A DNA stretch of 64,000 nucleotides from Nitrospiraceae bacterium (GCA_003599025.1 QZIL01000064.1:1-64000); one strand, 5' to 3'; counted from the stretch's first letter, positions 19,620-30,892 are shown. The notes: a model not told the origin generated them from the sequence alone. A program made the numbers and translations.

Positions 19620-19694
19620 TGCCTGATGAATGTAATAGTTTTGCAACAGCCTGTCTGTTTATTCGTTAGCTGATTGCTGAATGCTGACAGCTTA

Positions 19695-20762
19695 TTACAA
19701 CGCCTTTAATTTTTCTGCCTGAAAATAAGTGGCAAGGCCGTCAATGAGCTCATCAAGTTCGCCTTCGAGGATTGCGGAAAGCTTGTGGAGGGTTAGGTTT
19801 ATTCTATGGTCTGTTACCCTGTTCTGCGGGAAATTGTAAGTCCTGATCCGTTCGCTTCTGTCGCCGGAGCCGACCTGCGTCTTTCTCTCTTTGGCCCTTT
19901 CCTTTTCCTGGTTCTCTATTTCAAGTTCATATAACCGGGAACGTAAAACCTTGAGGGCCTTTTCCCTGTTCTTTATCTGTGACCTGCTGTCCTGGCACTG
20001 TACAATAAGACCTGTGGGCTCATGCACAATTCTGACAGCGGAATAGGTTGTGTTTACGCCCTGTCCTCCCGGACCTGAGGCGCAATAGGTGTCAATCCTT
20101 AAATCCTTTTCCTCTATCTTCAGGTCAACTTCTTCTGCCTCAGGCAATACCGCTACAGTCGCGGCAGAAGTGTGGATCCTTCCGGATGTCTCTGTGGCAG
20201 GCACCCTCTGTACCCTGTGAGTGCCGCTCTCGTATTTCATGCGGCTGTACGCCCCTTTTCCCTGCACCTCAGCTATAACTTCCTTGATCCCTCCGACACC
20301 GGTGGAACTCATGTCCATTATTTCCACTTTCCATCGTTTGGTCTCTGCATATTTGGTGTACATCCTGAACAGGTCAGCTGCAAACAGCCCTGCCTCATCA
20401 CCGCCTGTCCCGGCCCTGATTTCAAGTATGATGCTCCTGGAATCACGCGGGTCTTTGGGCACCAGCATAAATTTAAGCTCATCCTCAACCTGCGTCTTTT
20501 TAATTTCCAGTTCTTCAAGCTCGAGCTCCGCAAGCTCTTTCAGACCGTCATCTCCGCCCGCAGATAATATCTCATCAGCCTCGCGTATCCCGGACAGGAT
20601 TTTTTTGTATTCTTTAATCTTCCTTACAATTTCCTCTATTTCAGACTGCTCCTTTGAGTATTTCTGGCTCCGGGTATAATCTGAAAACACCTCCGGGTCT
20701 GACAGTATTTTTGTCAGTTCATTATATTTGTTCTCGATTTCTTCCAGTTTATCCAATAACAT
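19695..20762 (-). CDS. prfA: peptide chain release factor 1
   Basis: Start placed at [16 protein letters not shown], inside the 373-aa ORF; contains [20 protein letters not shown] (GGQ). Confidence 0.94.
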   Translation of the reverse strand: MLLDKLEEIENKYNELTKILSDPEVFSDYTRSQKYSKEQSEIEEIVRKIKEYKKILSGIREADEILSAGGDDGLKELAELELEELEIKKTQVEDELKFMLVPKDPRDSRSIILEIRAGTGGDEAGLFAADLFRMYTKYAETKRWKVEIMDMSSTGVGGIKEVIAEVQGKGAYSRMKYESGTHRVQRVPATETSGRIHTSAATVAVLPEAEEVDLKIEEKDLRIDTYCASGPGGQGVNTTYSAVRIVHEPTGLIVQCQDSRSQIKNREKALKVLRSRLYELEIENQEKERAKERKTQVGSGDRSERIRTYNFPQNRVTDHRINLTLHKLSAILEGELDELIDGLATYFQAEKLKAL

Positions 20763-21654
20763 TGCTTCTGTCCCCCATTGGTCCGGTACGGCCATGGTCC
20801 AGTTTAAGGACCTCATTCAGTGCCTTAATGGCCACTTCTATCTGATCGAATGACGGGACCCCGGTAGTAAGTTTCTGGAGCCAGAGTCCGGGCATCGCCA
20901 TCAGCCGGACAAGAGGATTGTCAAGCTTCTTCGATGAAAACTTGATAAATTCATATGACAGACCCGCAATAAGCGGCATCAGCACAAACCTCGACAGAAA
21001 TTTATCAATAAAAGGCCAGTCTTTTGGAATAAGCGAAAAGACCAGAACGCTAAGCAGCATCACCATAATAAGAAAACTGGTGCCGCACCTTGGATGCAGT
21101 GTACTGTATTTGTCCGCGTTTTCAGGCGTCAGCTCATCTCCGGCTTCAAAGGCATGCACCACCTTGTGTTCTGCCCCGTGATACTGGAAGACCCTTCTGA
21201 TGTCCCTGCTCATGCTTATTGAAAGTATATAAACAAGAAACACCAGGACCCTGAGAAGCCCGTCCACGAGGTTAAAAACCAGAGAGCTTTGATTAACGGA
21301 CTGAAACACTATTCCCAGAAGCTTTGTCCCGTACAGCGGCAGAAGAAGAAACAGACTTATCCCGATAACAAATGCAAAAAAGACCGTAAGGAACATCGAA
21401 AAAGAAGATGGCTTCTCCTCCTCATGGCCTGATGCCTCCGCAGAATACATCAGTGCCTTTATGCCGATGGCAAGGGCCTGAAAAAGGGCGACCACCCCCC
21501 TTACCAGCGGCCACTTCAAGGGCCTTGCAAGCTCACGGATGTTTTCTTTTTTCAGGACAATGTCCTTATCAGGGGTCCTAACAGCAACTGTGTAGAAATT
21601 GCCTGACCTCATCATGACGCCTTCAATTACTGCCTGTCCGCCGATGTCACCCAT
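20749..21654 (-). CDS. DUF1385 membrane protein (YqhQ-like)
   Basis: 301 aa, [50 protein letters not shown]. Confidence 0.9.
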   Translation of the reverse strand: MGDIGGQAVIEGVMMRSGNFYTVAVRTPDKDIVLKKENIRELARPLKWPLVRGVVALFQALAIGIKALMYSAEASGHEEEKPSSFSMFLTVFFAFVIGISLFLLLPLYGTKLLGIVFQSVNQSSLVFNLVDGLLRVLVFLVYILSISMSRDIRRVFQYHGAEHKVVHAFEAGDELTPENADKYSTLHPRCGTSFLIMVMLLSVLVFSLIPKDWPFIDKFLSRFVLMPLIAGLSYEFIKFSSKKLDNPLVRLMAMPGLWLQKLTTGVPSFDQIEVAIKALNEVLKLDHGRTGPMGDRSNVIG

Positions 21655-21700
21655 TTATTCTCCAATTATTAAAGACTGATACATTCATACGCTATACTTC

Positions 21701-21758
21701 GTCACTCCGGCCTGTCCGGAGTCATTCTATTGAAGGATTCCCGACAAGCGGGAATGAC
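21701..21758. repeat. GTCATTCC...GGAATGAC repeat, copy 3
   Basis: gtcactccggcctgtccggagtcattctattgaaggattcccgacaagcgggaatgac. Confidence 0.75.
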
Positions 21759-21794
21759 AGCATTCAGCTTATCCAGGTTGCCACTATAACACCA

Positions 21795-21848
21795 ATAAAA
21801 AAAGGGAAACCGCCTCTCTTCATTTACAGATGCGCGTTTCCCTTTTAA
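21795..21848 (-). terminator. Rho-independent terminator downstream of rpmE
   Basis: On minus: AAAAGGGAAACGCGC...GCGGTTTCCCTTTTTTTATT, stem followed by a T-run. Confidence 0.75.
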
Positions 21849-21854
21849 GCTAAG

Positions 21855-22061
21855 CTACTTGTTCTTTTTTCCGTATTTCTTATTGAACTTCTCAACCCTT
21901 CCTTCAGCATCAAGCAGTTTCTGTTTGCCGGTGAAAAAAGGATGACATTGAGAACACATATCAACATGTATTGATGCCTGAGTGGACCTTGTTACAAACT
22001 TCTCACCGCAGGCGCATACGGCATTTACTTCTTTTGTTTCTGGATGAATTTTCTCTTTCAC
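21855..22061 (-). CDS. rpmE: 50S ribosomal protein L31
   Basis: 68 aa, MKEKIHPETKEVNAVCACGEKFVTRST...DMCSQCHPFFTGKQKLLDAEGRVEKFNKKYG. Confidence 0.95.
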   Translation of the reverse strand: MKEKIHPETKEVNAVCACGEKFVTRSTQASIHVDMCSQCHPFFTGKQKLLDAEGRVEKFNKKYGKKNK

Positions 22062-22154
22062 GATTACCTCCGGATATTAAATATAGCAGAGAGGGAAGAA
22101 ATTTTGCAATACTATCCAAAGCGGATTAATCTTTAAGCTAAAAAAAGTATTTAT

Positions 22155-22276
22155 CCGCAGATCAGCGCAGATTATCACTGATTTATCAAAAGGTTTACTG
22201 TTTTTGCAACTAGCCAGCTTGTGTGCCTATATCATGAATATCTGTGTCGTTATCTGTGAAATCTGTGGATATAACC
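22155..22276. repeat. intergenic GCAGATCAGCGCAGATTATCACTGAT ... TTATCTGTGAAATCTGTGGATAT repeat (copy 2)
   Basis: Same ends as 3708..3862 but without the 21-bp insert. Confidence 0.65.
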
Positions 22277-22283
22277 GCTGTTG

Positions 22284-24791
22284 TCAGGAAAAACTTACCC
22301 TGAAATTTCTCAGCCTCAGGGCGTTGCTCACCACCGTAACCGAAGACATGCCCATGGCCGCGGCAGCGTACATGGGGTTGAGCAGTATCCCGAAGAAAGG
22401 AAAGAGGATGCCTGCTGCAACCGGTATCAATATCACATTGTAGGCAAAGGCCCAGAAGAGGTTCTGCTTGATGTTTGTTATCGTCGCCTTTGACAGGGCG
22501 ATAGATGTCACAACACCCTTCAGATCACCGCCGATAAGCGTAATATCAGAGGCCTCCATCGCAACGTCAGCACCGGTGCCTATCGCAATGCCCACGTCAG
22601 CCTGGGCAAGAGCAGGTGCGTCATTGATCCCGTCACCGACCATTGCCACTATTTTATTTGCAGCCTGCAGCTTTTTGACTTCCTTTGCCTTGTCTTCCGG
22701 AAGCACCTCAGACAGCACCCTGTCAATGCCGACCTGCTCTGCTATGGCTGCAGCCGTCCTCTTATTGTCACCGGTTATCATCACGGTCTCGACCCCCAGT
22801 TTTTGAAGGGCCTTTATCGCTGCTACTGAATTCTCCTTCAGGGTGTCGGCAACAGCAACAACGCCGATAGCCTTTCCGTCAACAGCCACATACATCGGGG
22901 TCCTGCCTTCCCCGGACAGTCCGGCTGCTTTTTCCGCCAACGAGCCAATATTTATATTCTCATCATTCATTAATTTCTCATTGCCGAGAAGCACGTTCTT
23001 TCCTGCTATCACTGCCTTTATTCCGTGTCCCGGGACTGCCTGAAAACCAGTGGGGTCTTTCAATTCAATATTTTGTTCCTTTGCCTTTTTCACTATGGCA
23101 TCTCCGAGAGGGTGCTCCGAGCCCTTTTCAGCAGACGCGGCATAAAAAAGAATTTCCTGTTCACTGACCGCTGACCGCTCGGCACGAGTCGATCCCGACT
23201 GACCGCTGATCACATCTGTTACAACAGGTTCGCCTTTTGTTAAGGTCCCTGTTTTATCAAATACAATGGTGTTTATCCGGTGAGCTGTCTCAAGCGCCTC
23301 TGCCCCCCTTATCAATATGCCGTTTTCTGCGCCTTTGCCTGTGCCGACCATGATTGATGTCGGCGTAGCCAGTCCAAGGGCGCAGGGGCAGGCAATAATC
23401 ATCACAGCAACAAAATTCAGCAAAGCGTATGTCAGGGCAGGTTCAGGCCCGAACATAAACCACACAACAAACGTAATGGAGGCAATCCCCATTACCACCG
23501 GCACGAAGACAGAGGCAATCTTGTCCACAAGCCTTGCGATAGGAGGCTTTGAGCCCTGGGCCTTCTGCACCAGGTTTATGATCTGGGAAAGCATTGTGTC
23601 CCGTCCCACCCTTGTCGCCTCAAACCTGAATGAACCTGTTTTATTTATTGTCGCGCCGATCACCTGGGCTCCGGCATTTTTCTCTACTGGAATGGATTCC
23701 CCTGATATCATCGACTCATCAACAGATGAATGCCCCTCCTTCAATATACCGTCTACAGGTATTTTCTCCCCCGGCCTGACAAGGATAATATCTCCGATTT
23801 CAACGTCCTCTATCGGAATGTCCTTTTCTTCACTGTTGATAATGACCCTTGCGGTCTTCGGCTGGAGCCCTGCGAGCTTTTTTATCGCCTCAGAGGTGCG
23901 GCCTTTGGCACGGGCCTCGAATAATCTGCCGAGCAGTATGAGAACAATAATCGTGGCTGCTGTATCAAAATACACATGCGCCGTATACCCCTCTATTTCA
24001 AAAACAGACGGGTAAAATGTCGCGGTCACGCTGTACACATATGCTGCTGACGTGCCGACTGCGATAAGGGTATTCATGTTGGTTGTCCTGTGGCGGGCTG
24101 CGGCAAATGCGCCTGTATAAAACTGCCACCCTACCCAGAACTGCACCGGTGTCTGGATAAGGAACTGAAGCAGGAAATTGACCGGCTGCGGTATATCGAC
24201 AATCGCTGACAGCCCGATCTGCTCCCATAACATGAGAACAAAAATAGGCACCGTCAGAACAATGCCAATTATCAGTTTTGTCCTGAGCTTACTGTATGCC
24301 TCTTCTCTTTCCCTCTTTTCCTTTTCAACCGGGTCCTCGCCCGGCTGGACCTCCACAACGTCATAACCGGCATCCCTGACCGCCTTTTTAAAATCCCTGA
24401 TACCTGCCTGCACAGCTGAATATTCAACAGTCGCTTTTTCCGTGGCAAGGTTTACAGAGGCTGAAAAAACACCGTTTACCGATGTCAGGGCGTCCTGTAC
24501 CCTTTTTACGCATGACGCGCAGGTCATGCCTTTAATGGGTATGATTATCGTTGATACAGAAACCCCGTAACCGAGGTCCTTGATCGTTTTAATAAATTCA
24601 TGCACCGAAGTCTCGGAGGGATTGTAAAACAGCGTGGCCTGCCCGGCAGCAAGATTCACCGAGGCATTCTCAACACCCTTAAGCTCTGAAAGGGTATTCT
24701 GCACCCGCGATGAACAGGAGGCGCATGTCATCCCGGTGACAGGGAGGTCTATCCTTTTGGATCCAGGGGGGTCTTTCTCTTCAACAGTCAT
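22284..24791 (-). CDS. copA: copper-translocating P-type ATPase with two HMA domains
   Basis: 835 aa, two GMTCASC motifs, [47 protein letters not shown]. Confidence 0.94.
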   Translation of the reverse strand: MTVEEKDPPGSKRIDLPVTGMTCASCSSRVQNTLSELKGVENASVNLAAGQATLFYNPSETSVHEFIKTIKDLGYGVSVSTIIIPIKGMTCASCVKRVQDALTSVNGVFSASVNLATEKATVEYSAVQAGIRDFKKAVRDAGYDVVEVQPGEDPVEKEKREREEAYSKLRTKLIIGIVLTVPIFVLMLWEQIGLSAIVDIPQPVNFLLQFLIQTPVQFWVGWQFYTGAFAAARHRTTNMNTLIAVGTSAAYVYSVTATFYPSVFEIEGYTAHVYFDTAATIIVLILLGRLFEARAKGRTSEAIKKLAGLQPKTARVIINSEEKDIPIEDVEIGDIILVRPGEKIPVDGILKEGHSSVDESMISGESIPVEKNAGAQVIGATINKTGSFRFEATRVGRDTMLSQIINLVQKAQGSKPPIARLVDKIASVFVPVVMGIASITFVVWFMFGPEPALTYALLNFVAVMIIACPCALGLATPTSIMVGTGKGAENGILIRGAEALETAHRINTIVFDKTGTLTKGEPVVTDVISGQSGSTRAERSAVSEQEILFYAASAEKGSEHPLGDAIVKKAKEQNIELKDPTGFQAVPGHGIKAVIAGKNVLLGNEKLMNDENINIGSLAEKAAGLSGEGRTPMYVAVDGKAIGVVAVADTLKENSVAAIKALQKLGVETVMITGDNKRTAAAIAEQVGIDRVLSEVLPEDKAKEVKKLQAANKIVAMVGDGINDAPALAQADVGIAIGTGADVAMEASDITLIGGDLKGVVTSIALSKATITNIKQNLFWAFAYNVILIPVAAGILFPFFGILLNPMYAAAAMGMSSVTVVSNALRLRNFRVSFS

Positions 24792-24985
24792 TATACAAAC
24801 CGTGTCCTTTATCTTTTAATAAGACTTGTCAGTTAAATTATATTTCATTACCGGTACATAATCCACCACAGGAATTTACATATCGATAAATTCAATATTA
24901 TTAATTAACTCGAAAATAAACCTCTTATAATATATATTATTCGTTAAATGCCCGGACTGAAATCTTTATAACCTTAAGGAGAGAT

Positions 24986-26095
24986 ATGGCCAACCACAGG
25001 GTGAAAAAGGGTACGTTGAAAACGTCTGACAAGGTATCCAAAAAAGCCGGCCTTCCGCCCGGCACACCTGTCCACGTAGGTGAAAGAAAGACCGAACGTG
25101 TCAGGATTACTGTTCTCGACTATGACGAAGCGCATTACGAATTCAGGGAAGTCACACAGGTTGAAGAGTGTTTCCAATACAGCGATAAACCCTCCACAAC
25201 CTGGATCAATATTGACGGCCTGCACGAGGTTGCTCTTATCGAACAAATAGGCACCCATTTCGGCCTGCACCCCCTTATTATCGAAGACATCCTCAACACA
25301 AGACAGCGGCCGAAGATGGACATCTTTGCGGACTATATATTTATCGTGTTGAAGATGCACAGCTATAATGCTGAGGAGAGGCAGATTGATACAGAGCAGG
25401 TCAGTCTTGTCCTTGGTAAAAATTTTGTACTGAGCTTTCAGGAGAGAGAAGGCGATATATTTGAGCCTCTGCGCTCCAGGATAGGCAACTCCAAGGGGAA
25501 GGTCAGAAAGGCAGGGGCCGATTATCTGTTCCATTCGATCATAGATTCCGTGATAGATAATTACTTTAAAGTCCTTGAAGGCATCGGCGAAGAAATAGAG
25601 GATGTGGAAGACAGCCTTATAGAAAACCCTTTACCTGCTACCGTACAGAAAATACACAACTTGAAAAGGGAGAGCCTGTTCCTGAGAAAATCCGTATGGC
25701 CGCTGCGTGAAGTTATTGGCAACCTGGAGCGGGAAGAATCCCCTCTTATTAAAAAGGCTACGCGGATATACATAAGGGACCTCTACGACCATACGATACA
25801 GGTCATTGATACCGTTGAAACATACCGGGACATCATCTCAGGCATGCTCGACATCTACCTCTCCAGTGTAAGCAACCGGATGAACGAGATCATGAAGGTC
25901 CTGACCATATACGCAGTTATATTTATCCCTCTCACTTTCATAGCCGGTATCTACGGTATGAACTTCAATACGCAAAACAGCCCGTTCAATATGCCGGAGC
26001 TGAACTGGTATTTCGGGTATCCCTTTGCGCTGAGCCTGATGGCTGTCATAGGGATAGCCATGCTGATTTATTTCAGGAGGAAGAAGTGGCTGTAG
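24986..26095 (+). CDS. corA: magnesium/cobalt transporter CorA
   Basis: 369 aa, C-terminal GIYGMNF motif and two TM helices. Confidence 0.93.
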   Translation: MANHRVKKGTLKTSDKVSKKAGLPPGTPVHVGERKTERVRITVLDYDEAHYEFREVTQVEECFQYSDKPSTTWINIDGLHEVALIEQIGTHFGLHPLIIEDILNTRQRPKMDIFADYIFIVLKMHSYNAEERQIDTEQVSLVLGKNFVLSFQEREGDIFEPLRSRIGNSKGKVRKAGADYLFHSIIDSVIDNYFKVLEGIGEEIEDVEDSLIENPLPATVQKIHNLKRESLFLRKSVWPLREVIGNLEREESPLIKKATRIYIRDLYDHTIQVIDTVETYRDIISGMLDIYLSSVSNRMNEIMKVLTIYAVIFIPLTFIAGIYGMNFNTQNSPFNMPELNWYFGYPFALSLMAVIGIAMLIYFRRKKWL

Positions 26096-26270
26096 AGTAC
26101 AAATATTTAGATACTGTCAGCGAGTTAGATTCAGAGCGTTACAGAGTTGCATAACCGATAAATCTCCGGGAGGACAAATAGAAGAAAATAAGCTGGCTGT
26201 CGTTTAAGGGAAAAAGGAATTAGCATTCAACACGTTTTTGGGGCCTTATTTTCTTAACTTATGTAATGAA

Positions 26271-29200
26271 ATGAATAAGAATATAAAACAAATCAGCAAT
26301 CCGTTCTCATCCGGCGGCGGTGGGAATAATTTCGAGACGAATGTCCAGGCAGCATTTGTTGCGATGATGTTGACAGGTGGCATGGTACCTTGTTTGCCTG
26401 CATGGCCCATTAGAAAAATTAAACTTCAAGGAAAATATACGGGTTTTGATACCGACGATCTGATTGTATTTACTAATAGCACTGACGGTAAAAAGGGAAG
26501 AAAACTCCTCGGTCAGGTCAAGCACACAATCAGTATTACTGCAAGCAATAAGGTATTCGGTGAAGTACTCCAAGCTGCCTGGAATGATTTCAATAATCCT
26601 AGAGTATTTACAGAAAAATCAGATGCGTTTGTACTTATTACAGGCCCCTTGAGTGTCTCAGATAACAATGATGTTCGGACAATTCTCGAGTGGGCTAAAG
26701 ATTCAGAGAATGCTGATGATTTTCTAATAAAGGTTAACAGGGCCAATTTCAGTAGTAAGACAAAAAGAAACAAGTTGCGGGTTTTTCAAAAGCATTTAAA
26801 GAATGCTAATGATGGGGTTGACCTTTCAGATGATGAGCTCTATCGATTCATGAAGAGTTTTCATTTACTAGGATTTGACCTCGATATAAAAGCAGGGGTT
26901 ACACATTCATTGCTTCAATCTTTGATCTGCCAATTTTCTTCGGAAAATGTTCAATCCATATGGGCACAGATCATCGAAGAAGTTCGGTCGGCAAATCAAA
27001 ACGCTGGAACTATCATAATAGATTCCCTGCCTGAAGAGCTTAGATCCGTATTTAAAAAACGGACTGTTGAAACAATCCCTCTTGACTTAACCCGTACACC
27101 GCCGGATCAAGAGATAACAGACTGGAATACTATTACCTATGCTTCCGCACTTGCGATTGCAAGTCTTCTGGGCTCTTGGAATGAAGGGTCCGATGCTGAT
27201 AAGGAAATAGCGGGACAACTTGCTAATGAAGAGTATAAAATCTGGATCAATAAAATGAGGGAAATTATACAAAAGCCGCAAAGCCCTCTAATGCTAAAAA
27301 ATGGAAAATGGTCAATTAAGGGGCGATTGAACTTGTGGCAAAAAATAGGGCCAAGATTGTTCGATGAACAATTAGACCGATTCAAACAGTGTGCTGTAGA
27401 TGTTTTGAGAGAACCTGAACCAAAATTTGAGCTGCCTCCCGAAGAACGATATGCAGCAAGTATCCATGGGAAGGTATCCCGCTATTCCGAATCATTGAAA
27501 AAAGGCATGGCTGAGAGCCTTGCCCTTCTTGGTAGCCATCCTCAATATTTTAACCATTGTTCGGCTGACAAGGCAGAGGCTATCGCTATACTTGCAATCA
27601 GAGAGATTTTTGAAGAAGCAGATTGGATTCTATGGGGAAGCTTAAACAGCGTGCTGCCGCTTTTAGCTGAGGCGTCTCCAGATCAGTTCCTTAATGCGGT
27701 CGAAAATGCTCTAATTCAAAAACCATGCCCATTCAATGATTTGTTTGCTCAAGAAGGAAATGGCATTACTAGTGGTAACTATATAACCGGATTGCTTTGG
27801 GCACTGGAAACACTTGCATGGGATGAACAATATTTAACGCGTGCAACCGTCATTTTTGGGGAACTGACCACCCTTGATCCAGGTGGCAACTGGGCGAATC
27901 GTCCTGCCAATTCTCTCTCAACAATTTATCTTCCCTGGTTTCCACAGACAACTGCACCCATTGAGAAGCGCAAAGTTGCGATTCAAACGCTTCAAAAGGA
28001 ATGTCCAGACGTTGCCTGGAAGTTGCTGCTGTCTTTATTACCTAATCAGTCTCAGACATCTATTGGCTCGCATAAGCCAGTTTGGCGATGGAAGATTCCG
28101 GAAAAACAGTCAAAGGAATTTAATGATCAGGAATATTGGGAACAAGTATCGTTTTACTCAGACATGGCTGTTGAAGCAGCGAAAGATGATTTATCCAGGC
28201 TTACCGAAATAATCGAGGATATTAGCGATTTGCCGCAACCTGCATTCGATAAACTTCTTTCATATCTTGAATCTGCAGAACTAACCGGCAAGCCGGAAGA
28301 AGATCGCCTCCCGTTGTGGTTGAAGCTTGTCGATATTATTGCAAAAAACAAAAGATATTCAGACACAAACTGGGCACTAAGTCCTGAACTGATAGGTAAA
28401 ATCAACATAATTGCCGAAAGTATTGCTCCACAAAACCCATTGAACCTATACCAGCGGCTTTTCAGTAATAGGGATTTCGATCTGTATGAAGAAAATGGCA
28501 ACTGGGAAGATCAGCAAAAGGAATTAGAGGAACGGCGCAAAAATGCAGTCCGGGATCTACTGACAAGGCATGGACTTAACGTAGTGTTTGATTTTGTAGA
28601 AGATGTTGAGTTTCCACGGCTTGTTGGGCTATCTTTAGGTGCCGTTGCTGAAGATAATGTTGAGTTAGTAATGCTTCCGCATTTATTGGAATCAGAAAAC
28701 AATAAGCTTACCCAATTTATAAGTGGATTTATCTGGAGTCGCTACCAAAACCAAGGCTGGACATGGGTTGATCAGACCAAAATATCGGACTGGTCGACGA
28801 AACGGATAGCACAATTCCTTATTAACTTGCCTTTTACTAATAAAACCTGGGAGCGTGCTAATCAACTATTAGCAGATCATGCCGCCGAGTATTGGAGCAA
28901 GGTAGCTGTGACACCATATGAAGCAGAAGGAAGACTGGAAGAGGCAATGGATAGATTAATGGAATACAACAGACCAAATGCAGCTCTCAGCTGTTTATAT
29001 AGTATGATTCACAATAAACAGCCATTCGATCAGTCTCGAACGATCAAAGCACTGCTTGCAGCAGTCAGGTCAAACGAACCGCCTTATACAATGGATGTGT
29101 ACCACATAGTTGAGATTATCAAGATATTGCAAAATGATCCTGAGACTAATCCCGATGATCTGTTCCGGGTCGAATGGGCCTATTTATCACTTCTTGAGCA

Positions 29201-29816
29201 GGATAGAGGCGCTTCTCCTAAGCTATTGGAGCGTCGTTTAGCATCTGATCCGGAATTCTTTTGTGAAATTATTCGATTGATTTATCGATCAAAGGACGAA
29301 AGTAAAACAGGAAAAGAACTTACTGAGGATCAGACAGCCATTGCTACTAATGCATTCCGACTGCTTCGTAAATGGCAAACGCCTCCTGGACTGCAGACTG
29401 ATGGTAGTTATTCAGCGGATCAGTTCAGTAAATGGGTTGATTCAGTTAAAAAGGCATGTTTAGAGTCAGGTCATCTTGAAGTGGCACTTTCTCATGTTGG
29501 CACTGTTCTTATTCATTGCCCACCAGAGCCCGGTGGTCTATGGATTAATAGCTCAGTAGCCGAGGCTTTAAATGCCAAGGATGCAGAAGACATCCGACGT
29601 GGCTTTCGTCTTGGAATATTTAACTCCCGTGGTGTCCACTGGGTTGACCCTACCGGAATGCCAGAAAAAGAACTTGCAGCCAAATATAGGCAAAATGCCA
29701 GTGATGCTGAGAACCATGGATATCAGCGATTAGCAGCAACTATCAGGAGTTTGGCTGATTCATACGATCGTGAAGCTGACCGCATTATTGACGACCACAA
29801 GCATGATGAGGAGTAA
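26271..29816 (+). CDS. large nuclease-like protein (PD-(D/E)XK-like N-terminus plus long helical C-terminus; Avs-like without evident NTPase)
   Basis: ATG at 26271 (MNKNIKQISNPF) within the 1192-aa ORF. N-term GGGGNNFETNVQAAFVAMMLTGG...KYTGFDTDDLIVF...RKLLGQVKHTI fits a D..QxK nuclease core; no GxxxxGK[ST] found by eye. Confidence 0.75.
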   Translation: MNKNIKQISNPFSSGGGGNNFETNVQAAFVAMMLTGGMVPCLPAWPIRKIKLQGKYTGFDTDDLIVFTNSTDGKKGRKLLGQVKHTISITASNKVFGEVLQAAWNDFNNPRVFTEKSDAFVLITGPLSVSDNNDVRTILEWAKDSENADDFLIKVNRANFSSKTKRNKLRVFQKHLKNANDGVDLSDDELYRFMKSFHLLGFDLDIKAGVTHSLLQSLICQFSSENVQSIWAQIIEEVRSANQNAGTIIIDSLPEELRSVFKKRTVETIPLDLTRTPPDQEITDWNTITYASALAIASLLGSWNEGSDADKEIAGQLANEEYKIWINKMREIIQKPQSPLMLKNGKWSIKGRLNLWQKIGPRLFDEQLDRFKQCAVDVLREPEPKFELPPEERYAASIHGKVSRYSESLKKGMAESLALLGSHPQYFNHCSADKAEAIAILAIREIFEEADWILWGSLNSVLPLLAEASPDQFLNAVENALIQKPCPFNDLFAQEGNGITSGNYITGLLWALETLAWDEQYLTRATVIFGELTTLDPGGNWANRPANSLSTIYLPWFPQTTAPIEKRKVAIQTLQKECPDVAWKLLLSLLPNQSQTSIGSHKPVWRWKIPEKQSKEFNDQEYWEQVSFYSDMAVEAAKDDLSRLTEIIEDISDLPQPAFDKLLSYLESAELTGKPEEDRLPLWLKLVDIIAKNKRYSDTNWALSPELIGKINIIAESIAPQNPLNLYQRLFSNRDFDLYEENGNWEDQQKELEERRKNAVRDLLTRHGLNVVFDFVEDVEFPRLVGLSLGAVAEDNVELVMLPHLLESENNKLTQFISGFIWSRYQNQGWTWVDQTKISDWSTKRIAQFLINLPFTNKTWERANQLLADHAAEYWSKVAVTPYEAEGRLEEAMDRLMEYNRPNAALSCLYSMIHNKQPFDQSRTIKALLAAVRSNEPPYTMDVYHIVEIIKILQNDPETNPDDLFRVEWAYLSLLEQDRGASPKLLERRLASDPEFFCEIIRLIYRSKDESKTGKELTEDQTAIATNAFRLLRKWQTPPGLQTDGSYSADQFSKWVDSVKKACLESGHLEVALSHVGTVLIHCPPEPGGLWINSSVAEALNAKDAEDIRRGFRLGIFNSRGVHWVDPTGMPEKELAAKYRQNASDAENHGYQRLAATIRSLADSYDREADRIIDDHKHDEE

Positions 29817-29818
29817 TC

Positions 29819-30466
29819 TTAAGGAACCTCAATTGTCCCCATCTCAATCTCCTTTATTATCCGCCTTTTCAAAACTCCGATAGAAACATCATAGCTCTTA
29901 ATTAAATTGCCCGCAATCATCTCAATTACATACTCCTGATATGACGCCTTTGGAAGATCCTGAGATCTGACGAATTCGATTTTCTGCATCATTGCCTTTA
30001 TCTGTTCACGGAAGTGCTTAAAAAGAAACTTTCTTGGTACCAGCAACAATCCGCCAAATGCATAAGCCTGATATTCTAACCAGCCATACGCTTCATCATC
30101 TACCCGGTCAATAAATTCCTTCCATGCAGCAACGCTTAACGGCCTGATATTCTCCATCAAATCCTTATGTATTACGTAGTGTCCTATCTCATGAGCAAGG
30201 GTAAAATAATATCTTGCAAGCCTATTATTGTAAATATACTCATCAACATAAATGCTCTTTAAATCTCCGGAAATAAATCCCTCGATATCAAAAGTGCGCT
30301 GCAAGTCGGGGAATGGAATGATATCTATCCCCAGTTTGAATTCTACGATCTTTTCAATAGGGACAGGCAATTCATTATCAATACCGTAATTGCTCAGAAA
30401 GTTCTCGGCATACGTATTAATTTTTTCGTACGAGAGGATAGGAGGTTGAAAAGCTGGTTCGGTCAT
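29819..30466 (-). CDS. ImmA/IrrE family metallo-endopeptidase
   Basis: 215 aa, HEIGHYVIH zinc motif; directly downstream of an XRE regulator. Confidence 0.88.
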   Translation of the reverse strand: MTEPAFQPPILSYEKINTYAENFLSNYGIDNELPVPIEKIVEFKLGIDIIPFPDLQRTFDIEGFISGDLKSIYVDEYIYNNRLARYYFTLAHEIGHYVIHKDLMENIRPLSVAAWKEFIDRVDDEAYGWLEYQAYAFGGLLLVPRKFLFKHFREQIKAMMQKIEFVRSQDLPKASYQEYVIEMIAGNLIKSYDVSIGVLKRRIIKEIEMGTIEVP

Positions 30467-30835
30467 CTATACTTTTTTAATTTCTTTCGCCAGCTTATTA
30501 AGTTGTTCCTTATTGAGTTTTTGCCCTCTTAAAGTTCTAAATACCAATGGCAGCTTTGATAATGCTTCCTCATCGGATAGTATCTCTTCAGGTATCCGAC
30601 CGGCACTTGCATGGGCCAGGTCAAAAAACTCATACCAGTCGTCAGATCCTTTTTTAATTCCCAAACATTTCGCATAATGCTCCAACTTCCCCTCAGTCGG
30701 CGGTTGTAACAGGCCCCTCTCAAGCTTACTGATATTCCCGGGATCAAGACCATTCTCCAGGCAAAACTGCCTTAGCGTTTTGTCCATCTCAATCCTCTTT
30801 TTTTTGAAAAATTCCCCGAAAAGACTGCTTCCCAT
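30467..30835 (-). CDS. XRE-family helix-turn-helix regulator
   Basis: 122 aa, LRQFCLENGLDPGNISKLERGLLQPPTEGKLEHYAKCLGI HTH pattern. Confidence 0.88.
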   Translation of the reverse strand: MGSSLFGEFFKKKRIEMDKTLRQFCLENGLDPGNISKLERGLLQPPTEGKLEHYAKCLGIKKGSDDWYEFFDLAHASAGRIPEEILSDEEALSKLPLVFRTLRGQKLNKEQLNKLAKEIKKV

Positions 30836-30850
30836 AATTGCACCTCCCCC

Positions 30851-30892
30851 GTTGTTATATTATTACAACACATCAGAGGAGTATTGTCAACC
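30851..30892 (-). promoter_or_regulatory. promoter with overlapping palindromic operator upstream of XRE/ImmA pair
   Basis: On minus: TTGACA-N17-TGTAATAATATAAC; imperfect palindrome GTTGTTATATTATTACAAC covers the -10 region. Confidence 0.6.

Noticed and set aside
23317-24015. 232-aa plus-strand ORF
   Set aside because: Antisense shadow of copA.
26238-26270. TTG start of the 1192-aa ORF (MGPYFLNLCNE)
   Set aside because: The ATG at 26271 (MNKNIKQISNPF) is more plausible; the upstream residues look like non-coding leader.
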